Shown: in pieces, positions 60,760 through 64,000 of the stretch | How positions within the stretch are numbered: the stretch's first letter is position 1 | Layout of the letters: each line of letters starts with the position of its first letter | Notes under the pieces: model-generated | Told to the model about the DNA's origin: nothing | Database searches by the model: none | Seen by the model: only the letters and a program-made list of their open reading frames with translations | From: Sphaerimonospora sp050942215 | GTDB taxonomy: Bacteria; Actinomycetota; Actinomycetes; Streptosporangiales; Streptosporangiaceae | DNA: 64,000 nucleotides | Reading direction: 5' to 3' | Assembly: GCF_050942215.1 (NCBI RefSeq) | Contig: NZ_CP192056.1 | Location: 5,518,001 to 5,582,000, forward strand | Made by a program: the position numbers and the translations under genes

Positions 60760-60810
60760 GCCTCACATTTTACCGTACGATCAGCTAAGCATCATGCAGG
60801 TGTTCGAGAC

Positions 60811-60901
60811 GGCGGTTCGCCTGGCAGCGAACCGCCTATCCCTGCCCTGCTCCGCAGGGGTCCGATTCCTCCCCCGCCTGAAGGCGGGGGTCTCCTCGGA
60901 G
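60811..60901. repeat. Hairpin cluster resembling a second TnpB right end
   Basis: Three to four hairpins lie in 90 bp: GGCGGTTCGC (60811-60820/60827-60836), CCCTGC (60845-60850/60854-60859), CCCCCGCC (60871-60878/60883-60890) and CTCC/GGAG (60892-60901). The CCCCCGCC-TGAA hairpin is the classic right-end stem of this element class. Position upstream of tnpB suggests a relic of another copy. The rest of the 60760-61086 spacer is featureless. Confidence 0.55.
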
Positions 60902-61086
60902 GTCCTGATGAATACCGCCCGTCGCGGGCGTGGATCCAGACGGACGCATCGTAAGCCGGAGGAGGAGGCCGTAGCGGAGCCTACGGCCGGCGAGTCCAGC
61001 GCGGTGTTCGGGGCCCCCGCGGTCGCGGGGTGGAGCAGGCGCCGTCCGGGCCGCGCGCACTGTCCGACAGGCCCTCGCCCCAGGCG

Positions 61087-61542
61087 TCAGTTCCGTACGG
61101 CGAAGCGCTCGGCGGACCTGTCGCCCAGCTTCGTCGTGGGCGCGAGTTCCCCCGCCCGGCCAAGGCCGAAGGGCGGCATGTTGACGTAGACGGTTTCATA
61201 GCCGCTGACCGCGTAGGTCTCATGCCAGATCCCCACGGCCTCGCTCCGGTACGCCTCCCGGAAGAAACGCTGCCAGGCCGGCCAGTGGTTCGCATCGCGG
61301 TTCTTGGCGTAGGCGAGCAGGTGGTCCATGCTGCGCCAGTACTGCACCATCAGCGTCGTCCTGCCGTTGAAGAAGTTCTCGAAGCCCAGCAGTCCGTGGG
61401 CGGGGTCGACCTGAAGCTCCTTGAGCATCGGCGTCATCGCGCGGGCCACCGGAAGCCACTTGCGCAGCGCCCTGAACCGATTGATCCGCATCCCGACCAG
61501 GAAGACGACGAAGTCGCCGTCGATCCGAGCGCTCTGGCGCAT
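61087..61542 (-). CDS. DUF4188 domain protein (monooxygenase-like)
   Basis: This 151-residue protein starts at ATG 61542, with AAGGA 7 bp upstream; a GTG two codons earlier is too close to it. FVVFLVGMRINRFRALRKWL, then ENFFNGRTTLMVQYWRSMDH and GIWHETYAVSGYETVYVNMP are the family pattern of DUF4188, related to dimeric alpha-beta barrel haem-type monooxygenases and aldoxime-processing proteins. No His-haem assignment is certain. It is divergent from a MerR gene and shares operators with it, so it is probably induced by a MerR ligand. Confidence 0.8.
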   Translation of the reverse strand: MRQSARIDGDFVVFLVGMRINRFRALRKWLPVARAMTPMLKELQVDPAHGLLGFENFFNGRTTLMVQYWRSMDHLLAYAKNRDANHWPAWQRFFREAYRSEAVGIWHETYAVSGYETVYVNMPPFGLGRAGELAPTTKLGDRSAERFAVRN

Positions 61543-61555
61543 GATCACATCCTTT

Positions 61556-61622
61556 GGATAGTGGAACTATTCAATGCCTGGATAGTAATGCTATCCATCA
61601 ACTTTGGCAAGTAGTACTATCC
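61556..61622. promoter_or_regulatory. GGATAG/CTATCC operators between DUF4188 and merR genes
   Basis: GGATAG-TAATG-CTATCC (61580-61596) is a perfect inverted repeat. GGATAG-TGGAA-CTATTC (61556-61572) differs at one base. A third half-site CTATCC ends at 61622. Spacing suits MerR-type binding. Confidence 0.65.
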
Positions 61623-61626
61623 AGTT

Positions 61627-62298
61627 ATGCGGATATCCCAGCTCAGCGCCGAATCCGGGGTGCCCATCCCGACGATCAAGTTCTACCTGCGTGAGGGTCT
61701 GCTGCCCCAGGGCAGGCAGACGTCGGCCACCCGGGCGGAGTACGACCAGTCGCACCTGCGCAGGCTGCGGCTCATCCGAGCGCTCCTGGAGGTCGGACGG
61801 CTGCCGGTGTCGTCGATCCGCAAGATCATCGAAGCCGTGGAAGACGAGGAGACCGACATCCACGAGATGTTGGGAACCGCCCATTACGCGCTCAGCCCGG
61901 CACCCGAGCCCGTCCCCGATGACGAGGACTGGCGCGCTGCCCGAGAGATCGTCGATCACCTGGTCACCGACCTCGACTGGCAGCATGTGCGCCCGGACGC
62001 CCCGACCCGCGACGAACTGGCCCAGACCCTTGTCACGCTGAAGCACCTCGGCATGCCGGTGACGCGCGACGATTTGCTCCCCTACGCCAGAGCAGCGGAC
62101 ACCCTGGTCAAGGAGCACGACATAGGGAAGATCCCCATTGACGGGCCGCGAGACACGGCCGTCGAGGCGCTGGTGATCTGCCAGGTCCTGTACGGCAAGG
62201 CGTTCGACGCGCTGCGCCGCCTCGCCCAGGAGTCCGAGTCGGCGCGACATTTCGGCATCCGTCCGTCGGACGACTGTGTCGCCGGCCCTCCGGAATGA
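61627..62298 (+). CDS. MerR family transcriptional regulator
   Basis: This 223-residue protein has the N-terminal MerR winged helix (MRISQLSAESGVPIPTIKFY then LREGLLPQGRQTSATRAEYD). A dimerisation helix follows, then a C-terminal helical effector domain of about 130 residues, longer than in classical metal sensors and without a Cys cluster, so a small organic ligand is more likely. It controls the divergent DUF4188 gene and itself through the sites in between. ATG 61627 is close to the third half-site, indicating strong autoregulation. Confidence 0.9.
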   Translation: MRISQLSAESGVPIPTIKFYLREGLLPQGRQTSATRAEYDQSHLRRLRLIRALLEVGRLPVSSIRKIIEAVEDEETDIHEMLGTAHYALSPAPEPVPDDEDWRAAREIVDHLVTDLDWQHVRPDAPTRDELAQTLVTLKHLGMPVTRDDLLPYARAADTLVKEHDIGKIPIDGPRDTAVEALVICQVLYGKAFDALRRLAQESESARHFGIRPSDDCVAGPPE

Positions 62299-62526
62299 CC
62301 GGAAGCGCGAAGTTTCCGGACGGCGCCTCGGTGTGCTCTGGTCCTCCGTCGGAGGAATGCCGCCTTTCACCCACGTACGGAAGCGGTGATCGCCGGAGAT
62401 CACGCCAAGAGAACGAACTTTCCGCTGGTCGACGACCGAGCCGGTCGACAAGCCCACCGATGCTGAGCCTGCCCGCCGCGAGTGGAGTCGGCGCCGCAGT
62501 CACTCGGTCGGTCGCCCAGAAGAGCA

Positions 62527-62559
62527 AGAGGCCGGTCCCGCTGGGCGGAACCGGCCTCT
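62527..62559 (-). terminator. Hairpin after tRNA-Ala
   Basis: A 10-bp stem AGAGGCCGGT (62527-62536) pairs with 62550-62559, directly downstream of the tRNA on the minus strand. Confidence 0.7.
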
Positions 62560-62563
62560 GTCG

Positions 62564-62640
62564 TGGTGGAGCTATGGGGATTTGAACCCCAGACCCCTTC
62601 GATGCGAACGAAGTGCGCTACCGGACTGCGCTATAGCCCC
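62564..62640 (-). tRNA. tRNA-Ala (anticodon CGC)
   Basis: This 77-nt gene includes an encoded CCA (62564-62566). Acceptor arms are GGGGCTA/TAGCTCC with the alanine-specific G3-U70 pair, D-arm GCGC, anticodon arm CTTCG-TTCGCAT-CGAAG, and T-arm TGGGG-TTCAAAT-CCCCA. Confidence 0.96.
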
Positions 62641-62690
62641 AACGACCTCGACCAGGTTAGCAAACTCTGCGGGCTTCTCGCGCCATCCGA

Positions 62691-63332
62691 TCAGTCTCCG
62701 ACCGCGCGGCGGCCTTCGGCGTACTGGTCGAAGACCTTGACCTGCCTGCGCGCCTCGAACTCGATGATCTCCGCCTCCCTGGCCATGGCCCGTCGCCGCT
62801 CACGCTGCCTGCGCAGATACGCAGCCCGCGCCGCGGCGGCCCGCTCCCGCTGCTCCCGATCGATCCGTACGGCGATCCGCAGCACGGCGAGATAGCCCAC
62901 GAGCAGGACGCCCGACGGCGCGACCCCCCACCACGGCATCACCCGGACGGCCGCGGTGACCACGGAGGCGAGGACGAGCAGAACGCTCCACAGCAGCCGC
63001 CTGCGGCGGCGGGCGAGGATGCGGACCCTCCGCTTGCCGGCATGCCGCCGTACCGCCAGGGGGCCGGGCGCGGCAGCGGTATCCGCTGCGTCGTCCGGTC
63101 CTTCCTGAGTCGTGGCCTCGGCAGGAGAGGGGATATCGTCGAGTTCGCCCGGTGTGCTCGTCTCCTTTCCGGACTGCTCGGCGGGCGGCTCGACGATCGT
63201 GTCGCCCTCGGTGTCGGCGGTGTGATCGTTGAAGTCTTCCTCGTCGACGTGCCGGTCCCGGCGCAGCCACATGGGCAGCAGGACGCTCAGCCACATCACG
63301 ACGATGGCGAAGTAGAGGATGGCGCTACCCAT
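62691..63332 (-). CDS. sepX: Divisome protein SepX/GlpR family
   Basis: This 213-residue membrane protein starts at ATG 63332, preceded by GGAGG. An N-terminal transmembrane helix (ILYFAIVVMWLSVLLPMWLR) with the diagnostic PMWLRR is followed by an acidic linker of about 75 residues, a basic RRRRRLL patch, two transmembrane helices (SVLLVLASVVTAAVRVMPWWG and PSGVLLVGYLAVLRIAV) and a charged C-terminal helix. This is the actinobacterial SepX/GlpR layout, a protein that stabilises FtsZ rings. Its position between rimJ and tRNA-Ala matches the conserved order. Confidence 0.85.
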   Translation of the reverse strand: MGSAILYFAIVVMWLSVLLPMWLRRDRHVDEEDFNDHTADTEGDTIVEPPAEQSGKETSTPGELDDIPSPAEATTQEGPDDAADTAAAPGPLAVRRHAGKRRVRILARRRRRLLWSVLLVLASVVTAAVRVMPWWGVAPSGVLLVGYLAVLRIAVRIDREQRERAAAARAAYLRRQRERRRAMAREAEIIEFEARRQVKVFDQYAEGRRAVGD

Positions 63333-63559
63333 ACGACCACCTCCGGGCAGCGTGAACACTGCCGGGGACCAGTGTCGGCGGAGCAGTGTTCACGTCACGC
63401 ACGGTAGAGCGGACTGTCACTGATTGACGAGCATTCGGTGCGGTGTGTCGCGAGATCGTCAAAGCCCTTCCTGTAATTCGATCTCGCACTGCCCGGATCC
63501 CGTTCGGTCAACCGCGCCGCATCTCCCGGCGCGGCTTCCGTACGGCCACGCCGTCCGCG

Positions 63560-64000
63560 TCAGCCGGGGCTGGGCTCGCTTGGCCGGGCGGCCGCCTCGT
63601 TCCTCGTCCTGCGCCACTGGACGAGCAGCCCGCGAGGCACGTCCTCCACGGTCAGCGCGTAGCAGATGTGGTCACGCCACGCGCCGTCGATGTGGAGCTG
63701 ACGTCTGCGAATGCCTTCCTCCCGGAACCCGAGCTTCTCCACGACCCTGCGACTGGCGTGGTTCTCCGGCCGGATGCTCGCCTCCAAACGGTGTAAACCG
63801 GTGGTGAAGAAGCAGTGGTCGACCGCCATGGCCAGAGCCGTCGGGATGATGCCACGCCCCGCGAGGGCGCCGTCGATCCAGTACCCCACCTGGGCGGAGC
63901 GCGCCGAACCCCAGACGACCGCCCCGATCGTGAGCTGACCGGCGAACCTGCCCTCGTACGTCACGACCCACGGCATGGCGAGCCCCTGCCGGGCCTCGCG
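63560..64000 (-). CDS. GNAT family N-acetyltransferase (RimJ-like), N-terminus outside window
   Basis: The ORF continues past the right edge; 146 codons are visible. The acetyl-CoA-binding GNAT core reads AQVGYWIDGALAGRGIIPTA then LHRLEASIRPENHASRRVVE and KLGFREEG, with RRQLHIDGAWRDHICYALT following. This is the RimJ/RimL pattern, enzymes that acetylate protein or ribosomal N-termini. Neighbouring sepX supports the RimJ assignment known from conserved gene order. The last 20 residues are a polar tail. The 200-bp spacer between the two genes is featureless. Confidence 0.82.
   Translation of the reverse strand, partial: REARQGLAMPWVVTYEGRFAGQLTIGAVVWGSARSAQVGYWIDGALAGRGIIPTALAMAVDHCFFTTGLHRLEASIRPENHASRRVVEKLGFREEGIRRRQLHIDGAWRDHICYALTVEDVPRGLLVQWRRTRNEAAARPSEPSPG

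Larger units (their letters stand above)
59527..60790 (-). mobile_element. IS200/IS605-type element, tnpB only
   Basis: This is a tnpB gene with a right-end hairpin and a left-end region (about 60765-60790 with TTTACCGTACGATC). No tnpA is present, so it cannot transpose by itself. It is inserted 24 bp after the unknown gene at 58204-59502. The left boundary is uncertain. Confidence 0.6.

Overview
This is a GC-rich actinobacterial chromosome segment. Codon use, GTG/TTG starts, Tat signals and the order of housekeeping genes (sepX/glpR next to tRNA-Ala, rsmI, metG, tatD, rsmA, ispE, glmU, prs, rplY, pth) suggest a Streptosporangiales-type actinomycete. This assignment comes from reading the sequence, not from a database search.

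Layout. 1-4.9 kb: end of ectoine synthase, ectoine hydroxylase, and a four-gene polar amino-acid/ectoine importer (ehuBCDA). 5-11.8 kb: regulators with divergent partners (aldo/keto reductase-LysR, MarR-EamA exporter) and small secreted or lipoproteins. 12-16.7 kb: an IS1380-type element, an AAA-type ATPase with an abnormal N-terminus, and a transmembrane Ser/Thr kinase. 16.8-22.4 kb: panD, a sulfotransferase, and a sugar phosphotransferase-cysQ-cysD-cysN operon. Together these look like a PAPS and sulfation locus attached to polyprenyl-linked glycan synthesis. 22.4-27.3 kb: pth, rplY, prs, glmU, tRNA-Gln, with a striking phased repeat between prs and rplY. 27.6-30.5 kb: acyl-CoA desaturase, TetR and MarR regulators.

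30.6-42.6 kb is the most unusual part. It holds six paralogous secreted proteins built on a trypsin-like (S1) scaffold, four on the plus strand facing two on the minus strand. Every copy lacks the Ser of the GxSGG motif, and three copies also have Asn in place of the catalytic Asp. N- and C-terminal modules are nearly identical, while a 140-205 residue core inserted between them is highly divergent. Each gene carries the same control parts: a CRP-like TGTGA-N6-TCACA palindrome about 160-175 bp upstream of a -10-like box, a conserved leader hairpin, and most carry a GGGCCCGGC-type terminator.

42.7-58 kb returns to core genes (ABC-F ATPase, ispE, rsmA, tatD, metG, rsmI). These are interrupted by an island of unrecognised secreted proteins at 48.7-50.8 kb, and flanked by a glycosyltransferase set (GT2, a GT-C type membrane protein, protein O-mannosyltransferase) that could glycosylate exported proteins. 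58-64 kb: a winged-helix-like unknown protein, a stand-alone TnpB element with a recognisable omega-RNA end, a DUF4188-MerR pair, tRNA-Ala, sepX/glpR and the start of a RimJ-like acetyltransferase.
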